Source: Haladaptatus cibarius D43 (GTDB lineage Archaea; Halobacteriota; Halobacteria; Halobacteriales; Haladaptataceae). Taken from it: DNA of 64,000 bases. Below the pieces are notes generated by a model. The model was not told where the DNA came from, did no database searches, and saw nothing but the letters and a program-made list of their open reading frames with translations. Numbering within the stretch: the stretch's first letter is position 1; every line of letters starts with the position of its first letter. The stretch is taken from contig NZ_JDTH01000002.1 of NCBI RefSeq assembly GCF_000710615.1, positions 302,082 through 366,081 on the forward strand. The letters run 5' to 3'. Below, in pieces: positions 1 to 8,567 of this stretch. Made by a program: the position numbers and the translations under genes.

Positions 1-285
1 GGCAAGCCTAACGCCGAGATGATTCGGCACGTCCTCGATTCGAACGGCTACGCGCCCGAGGACGTTGTCGTCGTCGGCGACCGACTGGAAACCGACGTGC
101 AGTTGGCCGAAAACGTCGGCTGTGAATCCGTCTGCGTGCTGACCGGGGATGCCACTCGTGCAGATGTCGAAGCAAGCGACATCAATCCGACGCTCGTCGC
201 GCCGAGCGTCGAGGTGCTCGACCAGTTCGTCTCCGTCTCGTCCGAAGCGAGCGCACAGCGAGTCCTCGACGAGGGTGCGTCGTGA
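1..285 (+). CDS. HAD-superfamily phosphatase, C-terminal part (gene starts before the window)
   Basis: The frame is open from base 1 and ends with TGA at 283-285, so only about the last 94 residues are present. The fragment begins with GKPN, the conserved Lys of HAD motif III, and contains VVVVGDRLETDV, a motif IV GDxxxTD signature typical of the HAD-IIA group (NagD or p-nitrophenyl phosphatase-like). These enzymes hydrolyse small phosphorylated metabolites in the cytoplasm; the substrate cannot be told. The stop overlaps the GTG start of the next gene (GTGA), suggesting translational coupling. The cap domain and nucleophile Asp lie outside the window. Confidence 0.85.
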   Translation, partial: GKPNAEMIRHVLDSNGYAPEDVVVVGDRLETDVQLAENVGCESVCVLTGDATRADVEASDINPTLVAPSVEVLDQFVSVSSEASAQRVLDEGAS

Positions 286-1178
286 GCGGTGTTGGTAGTG
301 GTGATGTCGGTGATAGTAGCGGCGGTGATGTCGGTGATAGTAGCGGCGGTGATGTCGGTGGTCGGGGTGTTCGGACGGGGTTCGTAACTCAGACCCACAC
401 CGGCGAGGTGACGTGGCAGAAAGCAATCGAAGAAGGTGCGAACCTTGGATTCGATTTCGCCGAACTGTATCTGGACGGCGCGACGGAGCGGACGAAACTC
501 GACCCAGCGGCAGTCCGGTCGCTGGCGGACGAGCAGGGTATCGACCTGCTCGTCCACCTCCCGTTCGTGGACGTAGAAATCGGGTCGCCCCGGGAAGGTA
601 TCCGCGAAGCTTCGCGCGAAGAGCAGAAAGCCTGTGTCGAAACCGCGGAAGCGATGGGCGCGGAAAAAGCGGTTCTGCACGCGAGTTCCCACGCAACTCC
701 GCCCGAGTGGACGCGGGAGGACGTGGAACCGTACCTCCTGTCCGCGATACGCGAACTGGATACGTTCGGCGAAGAACACGGCGTGGAAATCTGTGTCGAG
801 AACCTGCCCGGAATCCTGTTTACGGTACACGATTTCGACCGGATTTTCGCGGAGACGGACGCCGCGATGACGTTCGACACGGGCCACGCGCGCGTGGACG
901 GGATGGACGCGGAGGATATGGAATCGTTTCTGACGGCGCACGGCGACCGGATTTCCCACATCCACGTCAACGACGCCCGGGGGCCTGCTGACGAACACGT
1001 CCCGACAGGTTCCGGGACGCTGGATTTGGCGACGGCGCTCGCACCGGTTCGTGATGGTTGGTCGGGAACCGTCTCCGTCGAGGTGTACTCCTTCGACTTC
1101 GACTACCTCGAACTGAGCAAGCGAAAGTTGGACGAAGCCATCCGAGAGAATGGAAGCGAGTCGAATCAGTCGTCGTAA
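282..1178 (+). CDS. Sugar phosphate isomerase/epimerase (AP endonuclease 2-like TIM barrel)
   Basis: A 298-residue protein read from a GTG that overlaps the upstream stop. From about residue 30 it is a metal-dependent TIM barrel of the xylose isomerase-like/AP endonuclease 2 family: likely metal ligands lie in LLVHLPF, AVLHASSH, VEICVENLPG, TFDTGHA and HIHVND, plus a late Glu in VSVEVYS. Residues 2-29 are an unusual Gly/Asp/Ser stretch encoded by an imperfect 24-bp tandem repeat (see repeat entry). No ATG precedes the barrel in this frame, so the GTG is the best start. The 3' end overlaps the convergent zinc-ribbon gene by 13 bases. Family is clear; substrate unknown. Confidence 0.8.
   Translation: MSGVGSGDVGDSSGGDVGDSSGGDVGGRGVRTGFVTQTHTGEVTWQKAIEEGANLGFDFAELYLDGATERTKLDPAAVRSLADEQGIDLLVHLPFVDVEIGSPREGIREASREEQKACVETAEAMGAEKAVLHASSHATPPEWTREDVEPYLLSAIRELDTFGEEHGVEICVENLPGILFTVHDFDRIFAETDAAMTFDTGHARVDGMDAEDMESFLTAHGDRISHIHVNDARGPADEHVPTGSGTLDLATALAPVRDGWSGTVSVEVYSFDFDYLELSKRKLDEAIRENGSESNQSS
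300..362 (+). repeat. 24-bp tandem repeat at the 5' end of the isomerase gene
   Basis: Two full copies and one partial copy of a unit reading GGTGATGTCGGTGATAGTAG plus CGGC. In the gene's frame they encode GDVGDSSG twice and then GDVGG. The period is a multiple of three, so copy-number change would keep the frame and only change the length of a flexible N-terminal tail. Confidence 0.85.
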
Positions 1179-1345
1179 AACCGAACCAGTCGGCACTCGG
1201 GACAGCGATAGCTGTTCAGGTACGCGACGCTGAGGCCGAGCGAACTCAAAACGCCGCCCGACGGCTTGATTTGAATCCGCTCCTCGCCGAACGTCTGATG
1301 TTCTACGGCTTCCATCGAAACGTCACAGTCAGGACACGTTGGCAT
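1166..1345 (-). CDS. Small zinc-ribbon protein
   Basis: A 59-residue protein with two CxxC knuckles, CPDC at residues 4-7 and CPEC at 48-51, the layout of a zinc ribbon. Between them is a basic, glycine-containing segment. The start is the ATG at 1345-1343, the only ATG before the first CPDC. The gene is convergent with the upstream isomerase and overlaps its last 13 bases. Such one-domain proteins are frequent in haloarchaea and often bind nucleic acids or proteins, but nothing here shows a specific partner. Confidence 0.75.
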   Translation of the reverse strand: MPTCPDCDVSMEAVEHQTFGEERIQIKPSGGVLSSLGLSVAYLNSYRCPECRLVRFYDD

Positions 1346-1399
1346 ACTATCGACTCCACGTCCCACGGACTTATTTTCCCGCCCTCCGTCGATTCGCCC

Positions 1400-2356
1400 A
1401 TGCGCACAGTCCGATACCACGAACACGGCGGGCCGGAGGTACTTCGAGTGGACGACATCGACCGACCGGAACCCGACGACGACGAACTGCTGGTGGCCGT
1501 TCGCGCCGCCGGAATCAATCCGGTTGACACCTACTTCCGCGAAGGATCGTACCCGCCGGGCGACCTCCCGTGGATTCCGGGGTCTGACTTCGCTGGCGTG
1601 GTCGAAGCAGTTGGGTCGGAAGTCGATGACTTTTCGGCGGGCGACAGGGTGTTCGGCACCGGCCTCGGCAACAACCGACAGGGAACCTGTGCGGAGTTCC
1701 TGACGACCGCGACCGATACCGTGGCGCACCTGCCAGACGGCGTCGGATTCGACGAAGGCGCGGCGGTTGCCCTCGTCGGCGTGACGGCGTGGCGCGCGCT
1801 CATCGACCACGCTGGACTGGAACCCGGCGAAACCTGTCTCATCCACGGCGGAAGTGGCGGCGTCGGCCACGTCGCCGTGCAGTTGGCCAGCGCAACCGGT
1901 GTGCGGGTGACGACCACCGCGAGCGAGGAGTACCACAACCGCCTCGAAGCCCTCGGCGCGGACACCGTCCTCGACTACACTCGGGACGACCTCGCGGATG
2001 CCGTGCGCGAGGCGGGCGAACCGGACGTGATTCTCGACCACCGATTGGACGACTACCTTCAGTTCGATGCCGACGTGGCAAAAGTCGGAACGCGCGTAGT
2101 CGGAATCGGCAACGAAGGGTCGGCGGCAGGGTTCGAGGATATTTCCGGTGCGCGCTCGAAGGAGCTTTCGATTACGTTGATGAGCATGTTCAACACGCCG
2201 GATATTTCCGCCGTTTTGGAACGATTGGGCCGGTTGGTTGCAGACGGTGAAATCGTTCCGGAGATTGCTGGTGTGTATGGGTTGGACGAGGTCGATTCCG
2301 CGCAACGCGATGTGGTTGGCGACAGTTTTCTCGGAAAGTTGGTTGTCGAGTTGTAG
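1400..2356 (+). CDS. Zinc-less medium-chain oxidoreductase (quinone oxidoreductase-like)
   Basis: A 318-residue MDR-superfamily protein. The N-terminal GroES-like domain has the family signature around GINPVDTYFR and IPGSDFAGVVE; the Rossmann domain carries GGSGGVGHVAVQLA at about residues 150-163, which binds NADPH. The Cys/His ligands of the catalytic zinc in true alcohol dehydrogenases are absent, so NADPH:quinone or enone reductase activity is likely. The ATG at 1400 gives the normal family N-terminus, MRTVRYHEHGGPEVL. It is monocistronic and divergent from the zinc-ribbon gene, with 54 bases between the two starts. Confidence 0.85.
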   Translation: MRTVRYHEHGGPEVLRVDDIDRPEPDDDELLVAVRAAGINPVDTYFREGSYPPGDLPWIPGSDFAGVVEAVGSEVDDFSAGDRVFGTGLGNNRQGTCAEFLTTATDTVAHLPDGVGFDEGAAVALVGVTAWRALIDHAGLEPGETCLIHGGSGGVGHVAVQLASATGVRVTTTASEEYHNRLEALGADTVLDYTRDDLADAVREAGEPDVILDHRLDDYLQFDADVAKVGTRVVGIGNEGSAAGFEDISGARSKELSITLMSMFNTPDISAVLERLGRLVADGEIVPEIAGVYGLDEVDSAQRDVVGDSFLGKLVVEL

Positions 2357-2490
2357 CAGGGATTGTGAGTGTTTGCGGTTGCTGACGAGCGGTATGGTGC
2401 TCTTTTTGGTGATTTCGAGTGAGGTGGTGGCAAAAGTCTGATTTTGAGTAAGCTGGTGATGAAGAATCTGATTTTGCAGAAGTCGGTTAC

Positions 2491-2831
2491 AAGTCACGAC
2501 TCCAGTGAATCCGCCTCCGCACCGCACCCATGTGCCTCCCCAGCCGATTCGCTCACTCGCTGTCGCTCGTTCGGTCATCCCTCGCACGATTACAGCAGGA
2601 GCCTCCGGGCGGTGTGCCCTCCGACTCCTGCCAGCGCGCGCCATGTGGGAAGTCAAATTTCGTGAATCTCGACAAACGCTGTGGCGCGTGCGTCGGCAGG
2701 CCTGCGGGCAAATCGCCCGCAGGCCTGTTGATTGTCACGCGAGGGATGACCGAAACGAGCGGTAGCGAGTTGAGGGAGTCGGTTGGGGAGGTACGTGGGC
2801 GGGTGCGGTTCTCATTGGAGTCGTGACTTGC
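2491..2831. repeat. Dispersed hairpin repeat, convergent pair (copy A, forward and inverted)
   Basis: The forward copy (about 2491-2643) begins GTCACGACTCCA, has CCTCCCCAGCCGATTC and CGGTCATCCCTCGCAC boxes, then a hairpin, and ends with CCAGCGCGCGCCA. The inverted copy (about 2682-2831) has the same boxes on the minus strand (CACGACTCCAATGAGA, CCTCCCCAACCGACTC, CGGTCATCCCTCGCG). Its internal hairpin is perfect: 13-bp arms at 2697-2709 and 2715-2727 around AAATC. Related copies occur at 9983-10372, 21925-22093, 43533-43813 and 63825-64000. No protein is encoded consistently across the copies. Confidence 0.8.
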
Positions 2832-2905
2832 AATCGGCTCATTCAAGAATACAATCGACTCATTCGAGAATAATCTTCAGAATACAATCGACTCATGCAA
2901 GAATA
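2831..2905 (+). repeat. Three short direct repeats, AT-rich
   Basis: Copies begin at about 2831 (CAATCGGCTCATTCAAGAAT), 2852 (CAATCGACTCATTCGAGAAT) and 2885 (CAATCGACTCATGCAAGAAT). Spacing is 21 and then 33 bases. They lie directly after the border of the dispersed element and before the SDR gene, so they could be insertion scars or operator-like repeats; nothing decides between these. Confidence 0.7.
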
Positions 2906-3033
2906 GCCTTCTTGTGGAGAGTGAGTTCGCCGTGTTAGCGGGAACTTCGAAGCCAGCAACACCAACTAACCGATTCGAAAACGAACTCCTCATGCAGTCG
3001 AACTTTATGTCGCTTCGGATAGTCACCCACTCC

Positions 3034-3738
3034 ATGAACGTGAAATTCGATTTCGCGGACGACGTAGCGCTCGTCACGGGTGCAAGCGGCGCGCTCGGAA
3101 GTGCAGTTTGCACAGCATTCGCCGACGCGGGTGCGACGGTCTGCGCAACTGACGTGGTCGAACCGGACGAGGACACACTCCCGGAGAATGATAAAATCCA
3201 CTTCCATCAGGCTGATTTCACGGACGAATCGGACGTCGAATCCACAATCTCGAAAATCACAGACGACCACGGCGGAATCGACTACTTGGCCAACATCGCG
3301 GGGACGTGGAAGGGTGGGTCGCCGGTCGAGGAAACCGATGCCGACACGTTCGATTTGATGTTCGACGTGAACCTGAAGACGGCGTTTCTCGCGTCGAAAC
3401 ACGCCCTACCGCATCTTCAAGACCGTGAGGGCGCAATCGTCAGCGTCAGCGCGCGCTCGTCGCTCGAAGGCGGAGAAGGCGACGCGCTCTACCGCGCGTC
3501 AAAGGCGGGCGTTCGCCTGCTCACGGAGTCGATAGCCGAGGAAAACACGGGTATCGTCCGCGCCAACGCCGTCATGCCGAGTGTCATCGACACGCCCGCG
3601 AATCGGGAGATGATGCCCGACGCAAATCACGACGAGTGGGTTGCCCCGGCGGACATCGCCGAAGTCATCTGCGTCCTCTGTAGTGATGCCACGAGCGTGA
3701 CGAGCGGGGCCGCGGTGCCGGTCTACGGAGAAGCATAA
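3034..3738 (+). CDS. Short-chain dehydrogenase/reductase (SDR)
   Basis: A 234-residue classical SDR. The NAD(P)-binding motif TGASGALGSAV is near residues 15-25, NIAG near residue 88, and the catalytic Tyr-Lys pair is in YRASK at about residues 153-157, with Ser in the preceding SVSARSS. The start at 3034 (MNVKFDFADD) gives the normal distance to the glycine motif; an in-frame start further upstream would add 40 unrelated residues. The C-terminus keeps the typical GAAVPVYG. The substrate is not identifiable. Confidence 0.85.
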   Translation: MNVKFDFADDVALVTGASGALGSAVCTAFADAGATVCATDVVEPDEDTLPENDKIHFHQADFTDESDVESTISKITDDHGGIDYLANIAGTWKGGSPVEETDADTFDLMFDVNLKTAFLASKHALPHLQDREGAIVSVSARSSLEGGEGDALYRASKAGVRLLTESIAEENTGIVRANAVMPSVIDTPANREMMPDANHDEWVAPADIAEVICVLCSDATSVTSGAAVPVYGEA

Positions 3739-3913
3739 TCTCGCGGAGAGACGACAAATTTCCAAGGAGAACCGTCGATAGATTCACCGTTTCGGGATTT
3801 GGTATCGGATACCACGAATTACGGTTCCCGGCAGAGATTGCCTGAAACTATTTTTTACAGATTAGTAGCAGTATTCTATATTGAATAATATTTCTGATTA
3901 ATACACACCGGAC

Positions 3914-3921
3914 TGCTTATA
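3914..3921 (+). promoter_or_regulatory. TATA box of the first SNF symporter gene
   Basis: CTTATAAC lies about 30 bases upstream of the ATG at 3951, the spacing expected for archaeal TBP-dependent, leaderless transcription. This favours 3951 over the in-frame ATG at 3936, which would lie at or before the transcription start. Confidence 0.5.
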
Positions 3922-3950
3922 ACTGATAATTAAGAATGCCACGTACAAGC

Positions 3951-5261
3951 ATGTCACAAAGAGAAACGTGGACATCCCGAGTAGGGTTCATACTGGCCGC
4001 TGTCGGTAGCGCAGTTGGACTGGGTAACATTTGGCGATTTCCGTATATGTCAGCCGAAAACGGCGGGGCGGCGTTCCTCGTCGTCTATCTGATTGCCGCG
4101 GCCCTCATCGGACTGCCTGCAATCCTCGCAGAGTTCGTCGTCGGCCGTGAAACGAAGAAAAACGTCGTGGACGCGTTCCGCAATCTCGGCGGCCCTGCGG
4201 CCGCACTTATCGGCGTCGTCGGCCTATTCACCGGATTTTGGCTGTTGTCGTACTACAGCGTCGTCGGCGGCTGGGTCATTCAGTACATGACCGGCAGTCT
4301 GAGTGGCGCGTACTTCGGCGACCCTGGCACGTACTTCGGGCAGATTTCGGAAGGTACCGGAACGATTCTGTACCACGCCATCTTTATGGCCGTCACAATC
4401 GGTATCGTGGCCGCTGGCGTCGAGAAAGGCATCGAAGTCGGCACCAAAATCATGGTGCCGTCCATCGCCATCCTGATGATCGGAATGGCCGCGTGGGCGT
4501 TCACGCTCGACGGTGCCGGTGCCGGATACGAATACTTCCTTTCCCCCGACTTCAGCGTCATCGCGGAGAACTACCAGTCGATAATTCCGGACGCGGTCGG
4601 GCAGGCGTTGTTCTCGCTCTCGCTCGGTATGGGTGCGATGGTAACCTACGCCTCCTATCTCGACGGCGACGACAACCTCCTCAGCGACGGTATCAGCATC
4701 ACCGTGCTGAACACCTTTATCGGCGTGCTGGCCGGATTCGTCGTGTTCCCGCTCCTGTTCGCGCAGAACATCGACCCCGGTAGCGCCGGTGCGGGTGCAG
4801 TGTTCGTCACCCTCGCGCAGGCGTTCGCGGAACTACCAGCAGGTGGCATCATCGGCTTCGTCTTCTTCCTCGTGCTGCTCATCGCCGCACTCTCGTCGGC
4901 TATCAGCCTCCTCGAAGTCGTCGTGTCCTACTTCGTGGACAACTTCGACGTGAGCCGTCCGATTCTCACGGTCGGAATCGGTATCGTCGTGTTCCTCCTC
5001 GGCGTTCCGTCGGCGCTGAGCATCGACACGTTCACCATGTTCGACAGGATTGCGAACAACATCCTGCTTCCGCTCGGCGTCGCGCTGACCGTCATCTTCG
5101 TCGGATGGATATACGGTGGCGGCGCAGTCGCCGAACTCCGCCGTGGCCTCGGCAAGAACAGCAGTTTCGGCCCGGTGTGGCTCTGGCACATTCGAATCGT
5201 CGTTTTCGTCGCCGTCCTCGGCACGCTCGGGCTGAGCATCATGACGTTCATGAGCGCCTGA
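3951..5261 (+). CDS. Sodium-dependent transporter, neurotransmitter:sodium symporter (SNF/NSS) family
   Basis: A 436-residue integral membrane protein with about eleven to twelve hydrophobic segments. The first carries the NSS signature GSAVGLGNIWRFPYM, which in LeuT-fold transporters surrounds the sodium and substrate sites. Members import amino acids or related solutes with Na+; the substrate is not readable from the sequence. An upstream TATA box supports the start at 3951 (MSQRETW), which also matches the N-terminus of the paralogue at 5567. A perfect hairpin follows the stop. It shares the whole-length fold and many motifs with the next gene, so the two look like diverged duplicates with separate promoters. 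Confidence 0.9.
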   Translation: MSQRETWTSRVGFILAAVGSAVGLGNIWRFPYMSAENGGAAFLVVYLIAAALIGLPAILAEFVVGRETKKNVVDAFRNLGGPAAALIGVVGLFTGFWLLSYYSVVGGWVIQYMTGSLSGAYFGDPGTYFGQISEGTGTILYHAIFMAVTIGIVAAGVEKGIEVGTKIMVPSIAILMIGMAAWAFTLDGAGAGYEYFLSPDFSVIAENYQSIIPDAVGQALFSLSLGMGAMVTYASYLDGDDNLLSDGISITVLNTFIGVLAGFVVFPLLFAQNIDPGSAGAGAVFVTLAQAFAELPAGGIIGFVFFLVLLIAALSSAISLLEVVVSYFVDNFDVSRPILTVGIGIVVFLLGVPSALSIDTFTMFDRIANNILLPLGVALTVIFVGWIYGGGAVAELRRGLGKNSSFGPVWLWHIRIVVFVAVLGTLGLSIMTFMSA

Positions 5262-5566
5262 TGGCATTCACGAGCGCAATTTCACGCTCGTGAATGCGCG
5301 ACGACGGCAATATCGAACGTCGAAAATAGACACGAATCATTGTGTTTTTCTCACCTGTCACAGCGTGGCGCTCGCCGTCTTCGAATCATCACCAGGATAC
5401 TTAAGAGATGGCACGGTTCGATAACGATTCGTAACCTATCTCGCCGATTTTGTCCTGAATTCGTTGTAGAAAATCGCCCTTTACGGCTCATTGACTGTGA
5501 TTACAGCATTTTGACGGTTCTTTATCTCGAAACCCTCATAAGTCCGTAGAAAACGAGTGCATAGCA
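5262..5566. other. 305-bp intergenic region between two symporter genes
   Basis: It contains the hairpin at 5264-5297 and then AT-rich DNA. CTTTATC near 5520 is a possible TATA element for the second symporter. No gene is supported. Confidence 0.6.
5264..5297 (+). terminator. Perfect 13-bp hairpin just after the first symporter gene
   Basis: The arms GCATTCACGAGCG (5264-5276) and CGCTCGTGAATGC (5285-5297) are fully complementary around an 8-base loop, three bases after the stop codon. No long T-run follows, so it is not a bacterial-type terminator. In archaea it may act as a 3'-end stabiliser or processing signal. The structure is seen; the role is inferred. Confidence 0.5.
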
Positions 5567-6889
5567 ATGACACGTGAATCGTGGGCAAGTCGAGTGGGCT
5601 TCATCCTCGCGGCAGTCGGAAGCGCCGTCGGACTCGGAAACGTCTGGCGCTTCCCGTGGATGACCGCCGAATACGGCGGGAGCGCCTTTCTCGTCGTCTA
5701 TCTGTGTATCGTTCTGCTGGTCGGCGTTCCCGGCCTCCTCGCGGAGTTCGTTATCGGGCGCCGCTCGAAACGAAATCCGGCGGGCGCGCTCGCCCGCCTC
5801 GCACCCGGCACCAAATCGTGGGGCTACGTCGGCCTGTTCGGAGTTATCACGGCTCTCATCCTCCTCTCGTTCTACAGCGTCGTCGGCGGGTGGATTCTCC
5901 GCTACTTCGCCGCGAGTTTCACCGGGTCGTACTTCGCCGAACCGAGCGTGTACTTCGGCCGAATTAGCTTCGGCGCGGAAGCCGCGGCGTTCCAAGTCGC
6001 GTTCCTCGCACTGACCGCACTCATCGTCCTCGGCGGCGTTCGCGGCGGTATCGAGAAGGCGACAAAAGTGATGATGCCGATTATCGTCGTCCTGCTCGGG
6101 GTGCTGGCGGGGTGGGCAGTTACGCAACCCGGCGCAGGTATGGGCCTATCCTTTTATCTCGATTTCGACCCGACGCTGATTCAGAACGACCCAGTCGGAA
6201 TGCTTCGGGCCGCCGCCGGACAAGCCCTGTTCACCCTCTCGCTCGGCGTGGGAACGATGATAACCTACGCCTCGTACCTCGGCGAGGACAACAGCCTCGC
6301 ATTCGACGGAAGCGTCATTTCCGTCCTCAACACGGGCGTCGGCGTGCTGGCCGGACTGGTCGTCTTCCCGCTCCTGTTCGCGTTTCAGGGCGGTCTGACG
6401 GAAGTCACGGAAGGCGGCGAATCGGGCGCGATTTTCATGGGCGTTGCGGGCGCGTTCCGCGAGATGCCCTACGGCGAAGTCGTCGCAGTCGGCTTCTTCG
6501 GCGCAATTTTGTTCGCCGCGCTGTCGAGTTCCATCAGCATGCTCGAAATCCCCGTCGCGTACCTCGTGGACGAACAGGACGTTTCGCGGCGGAACGCGAC
6601 AACCGGCCTGACCGGACTGGTGCTCGTCACGGGTGCAATCTGTGCGTTCAACCCCGGTATCTTCGATTTCGTCGCAAGCACGCTCGTTGACCTGATGCTG
6701 ACCGCGGGACTCGCTGGATTCCTCGTGTTTACCGGGTGGATTCTCGGAAAAGACGCGCTCACCGAGTTCGATTCGGGCGCGGGCGGTATCGCCCGCGCCC
6801 TCGGCACGCCGTGGCTGTGGAGCGTTCGGACGATTCTCCCGCTGTTTCTGCTCGCAACGCTCGCAGTGAATCTCTACGCGATGTTGTAG
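5567..6889 (+). CDS. Sodium-dependent transporter, SNF/NSS family (second copy)
   Basis: A 440-residue polytopic protein with the NSS motif GSAVGLGNVWRFPWM at about residues 16-30 and a LeuT-like hydrophobic profile. It is co-oriented with and clearly related to the previous gene, but divergent enough (for example ESGAIFMGVAG where the first has GAGAVFVTLAQ) to suggest a different substrate. The ATG at 5567 (MTRESWASRVG) aligns with the paralogue's MSQRETWTSRVG. It probably has its own promoter in the 305-bp gap. Confidence 0.9.
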   Translation: MTRESWASRVGFILAAVGSAVGLGNVWRFPWMTAEYGGSAFLVVYLCIVLLVGVPGLLAEFVIGRRSKRNPAGALARLAPGTKSWGYVGLFGVITALILLSFYSVVGGWILRYFAASFTGSYFAEPSVYFGRISFGAEAAAFQVAFLALTALIVLGGVRGGIEKATKVMMPIIVVLLGVLAGWAVTQPGAGMGLSFYLDFDPTLIQNDPVGMLRAAAGQALFTLSLGVGTMITYASYLGEDNSLAFDGSVISVLNTGVGVLAGLVVFPLLFAFQGGLTEVTEGGESGAIFMGVAGAFREMPYGEVVAVGFFGAILFAALSSSISMLEIPVAYLVDEQDVSRRNATTGLTGLVLVTGAICAFNPGIFDFVASTLVDLMLTAGLAGFLVFTGWILGKDALTEFDSGAGGIARALGTPWLWSVRTILPLFLLATLAVNLYAML

Positions 6890-7016
6890 GTCTTCGCGTC
6901 ATCGTTGGCCGAGCGAAACCGGAGAAAATTGCTCCGGTTTCCCGTCGTAGTACGGAAACCTTTTGCGCCCAGTCGTACTGCAAACGCGCAATGACAATGC
7001 GTCCGGGTGTTCGGCA

Positions 7017-8567
7017 ATGACGATGGACGAGCGAATCGACGAACTGCGCGAAAAGCGTAGTGAGGCCGAAAAAGGCGGCGGAGAGGAACGAATCGAAAAA
7101 CAGCACGAGAAGGGAAAGATGACGGCGCGCGAGCGCATCGACTACTTCTTAGACGACGACACCTTCAACGAGTTCGACCAACTGCGAACTCACCGAAGCC
7201 ACAACTTCGGGATGGAAGAAAAGCAAATCGCGGGCGACGGCGTCGTGACCGGCTACGGCGAAGTCAACGGCAGAAAGGTGTTCGTCTTCGCGCACGACTT
7301 CACCGTCTTCGGCGGGAGTCTGGGCGAAGTGTTCGCCGAGAAGGTGACCAAGGTGATGGACAAGGCGATGGAAGTCGGCGCGCCCGTCATCGGCCTGAAC
7401 GACTCCGCCGGAGCGCGGATTCAGGAAGGTGTCGCCTCGCTCGCAGGCTACGCGGACATCTTCCACCGCAATCAACAGGCAAGCGGCGTCATTCCACAGA
7501 TTTCCGCAATCATGGGGCCGTGTGCTGGTGGTGCAGTGTACTCCCCCGCCATCACGGACTTCATCTTCATGGTGAAGGACACGAGCCACATGTTCATCAC
7601 CGGCCCGGACGTCATCGAGACGGTCACGGGCGAGGAAGTCACCTTCGAAGAACTCGGCGGCGCGAAGGCCCACACCGCGGAAAGTGGAGTCGCACACTTC
7701 GCCGAGAACAGCGAGGAAGAGGCGCTGGACGACATCCGGCGACTGCTTTCGTACCTCCCGCAGAACAACGTCGAAGACCCGCCGCGCGTCGAACCGTGGG
7801 ACGACCCCGAACGGCGCGACGAGTCGCTCGAATCGGTCGTACCCGACCAACCGCGGAAACCGTACGACATCACGAAGGTCGTAGACGGCGTCGTGGATGA
7901 GGATTCGTTCTTCGAGGTGCAGGAAGGCTACGCGAAGAACATCGTCGTCGGGTTCGGCCGCCTTGACGGGCGGTCGGTGGGAATCGTGGCGAATCAGCCG
8001 CGCGTCAACGCGGGCACCCTCGACATCGAATCGTCCGAAAAGGGGTCGCGGTTCGTCCGCTTCTGTGATTCGTTTAACATCCCGATTCTGACGTTCGTGG
8101 ACGTGCCCGGGTTCATGCCCGGCACTGACCAAGAACACGGCGGCATCATCCGCCACGGGGCGAAACTGCTGTACGCCTTCTCGGAGGCGTCGGTTCCGCT
8201 CATGACCGTCATCACGCGGAAAGCCTACGGCGGGGCCTACGACGTGATGTCCTCGAAGCACATCGGCGCGGACGTGAACTACGCGTGGCCGACCGCCGAA
8301 ATCGCGGTGATGGGGCCACAGGGCGCGGTCAACGTCCTCTACAGTTCGGAACTCGCGGAGGCCGACGACCCAGAGGCGCGCCGCGAGGAACTCATCGACG
8401 AGTACCGCGAACAGTTCGCCAACCCGTACACCGCCGCCGACCGCGGTTTCGTGGACGACGTTATCGAACCGAAAGAAACCCGCCCGCGACTCATCTCCGA
8501 CCTCGAAATGCTGATGAGCAAACGAACGGCCCAACCCGAAAAGAAACATGGCAACATCCCGCTCTGA
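7017..8567 (+). CDS. pccB: Acyl-CoA carboxylase carboxyltransferase subunit (propionyl/acetyl-CoA carboxylase beta)
   Basis: A 516-residue carboxyltransferase of the biotin-dependent acyl-CoA carboxylases. The N-terminal half has [12 protein letters not shown] and [11 protein letters not shown] (oxyanion-hole regions) and the C-terminal half [14 protein letters not shown] and [11 protein letters not shown]. It moves carboxylate from carboxybiotin to propionyl- or acetyl-CoA; in haloarchaea this feeds methylmalonyl-CoA formation and polyhydroxyalkanoate precursor supply. The start at 7017 ([14 protein letters not shown]) is the usual N-terminus; earlier in-frame ATGs add unrelated residues. 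It overlaps the small subunit gene by 20 bases. The biotin carboxylase subunit gene is not in this window. Confidence 0.9.
   Translation: MTMDERIDELREKRSEAEKGGGEERIEKQHEKGKMTARERIDYFLDDDTFNEFDQLRTHRSHNFGMEEKQIAGDGVVTGYGEVNGRKVFVFAHDFTVFGGSLGEVFAEKVTKVMDKAMEVGAPVIGLNDSAGARIQEGVASLAGYADIFHRNQQASGVIPQISAIMGPCAGGAVYSPAITDFIFMVKDTSHMFITGPDVIETVTGEEVTFEELGGAKAHTAESGVAHFAENSEEEALDDIRRLLSYLPQNNVEDPPRVEPWDDPERRDESLESVVPDQPRKPYDITKVVDGVVDEDSFFEVQEGYAKNIVVGFGRLDGRSVGIVANQPRVNAGTLDIESSEKGSRFVRFCDSFNIPILTFVDVPGFMPGTDQEHGGIIRHGAKLLYAFSEASVPLMTVITRKAYGGAYDVMSSKHIGADVNYAWPTAEIAVMGPQGAVNVLYSSELAEADDPEARREELIDEYREQFANPYTAADRGFVDDVIEPKETRPRLISDLEMLMSKRTAQPEKKHGNIPL

Larger units (their letters stand above)
2357..3033. 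other. 677-bp non-coding region holding an inverted pair of dispersed repeats
   Basis: No gene is supported here. Bases 2491-2831 are two copies of the dispersed hairpin element in convergent orientation. Bases 2831-2905 are three short AT-rich direct repeats (AATCGRCTCATKCRAGAATA type). The remaining DNA before the SDR gene probably carries its promoter. Confidence 0.7.

Noticed and set aside
48-1196. Long open frame on the minus strand opposite the isomerase (382 codons)
   Set aside because: It is a shadow of the GC-rich plus-strand gene: no recognisable domain, Arg/Val-rich composition and no haloarchaeal acidity. Similar long antisense frames opposite pccB, nnrDE, gdh and the carboxyltransferase were rejected for the same reason.
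2491-2831. CRISPR array at the repeat loci
   Set aside because: There are no short identical repeats at constant spacing and no cas genes; the elements are 150-200 bp, degenerate and inverted.
2491-2831. Insertion sequence or transposase gene within the repeat loci
   Set aside because: None of the open frames in the five loci encodes a transposase-like protein or is shared between copies. If mobile, the elements are non-autonomous.
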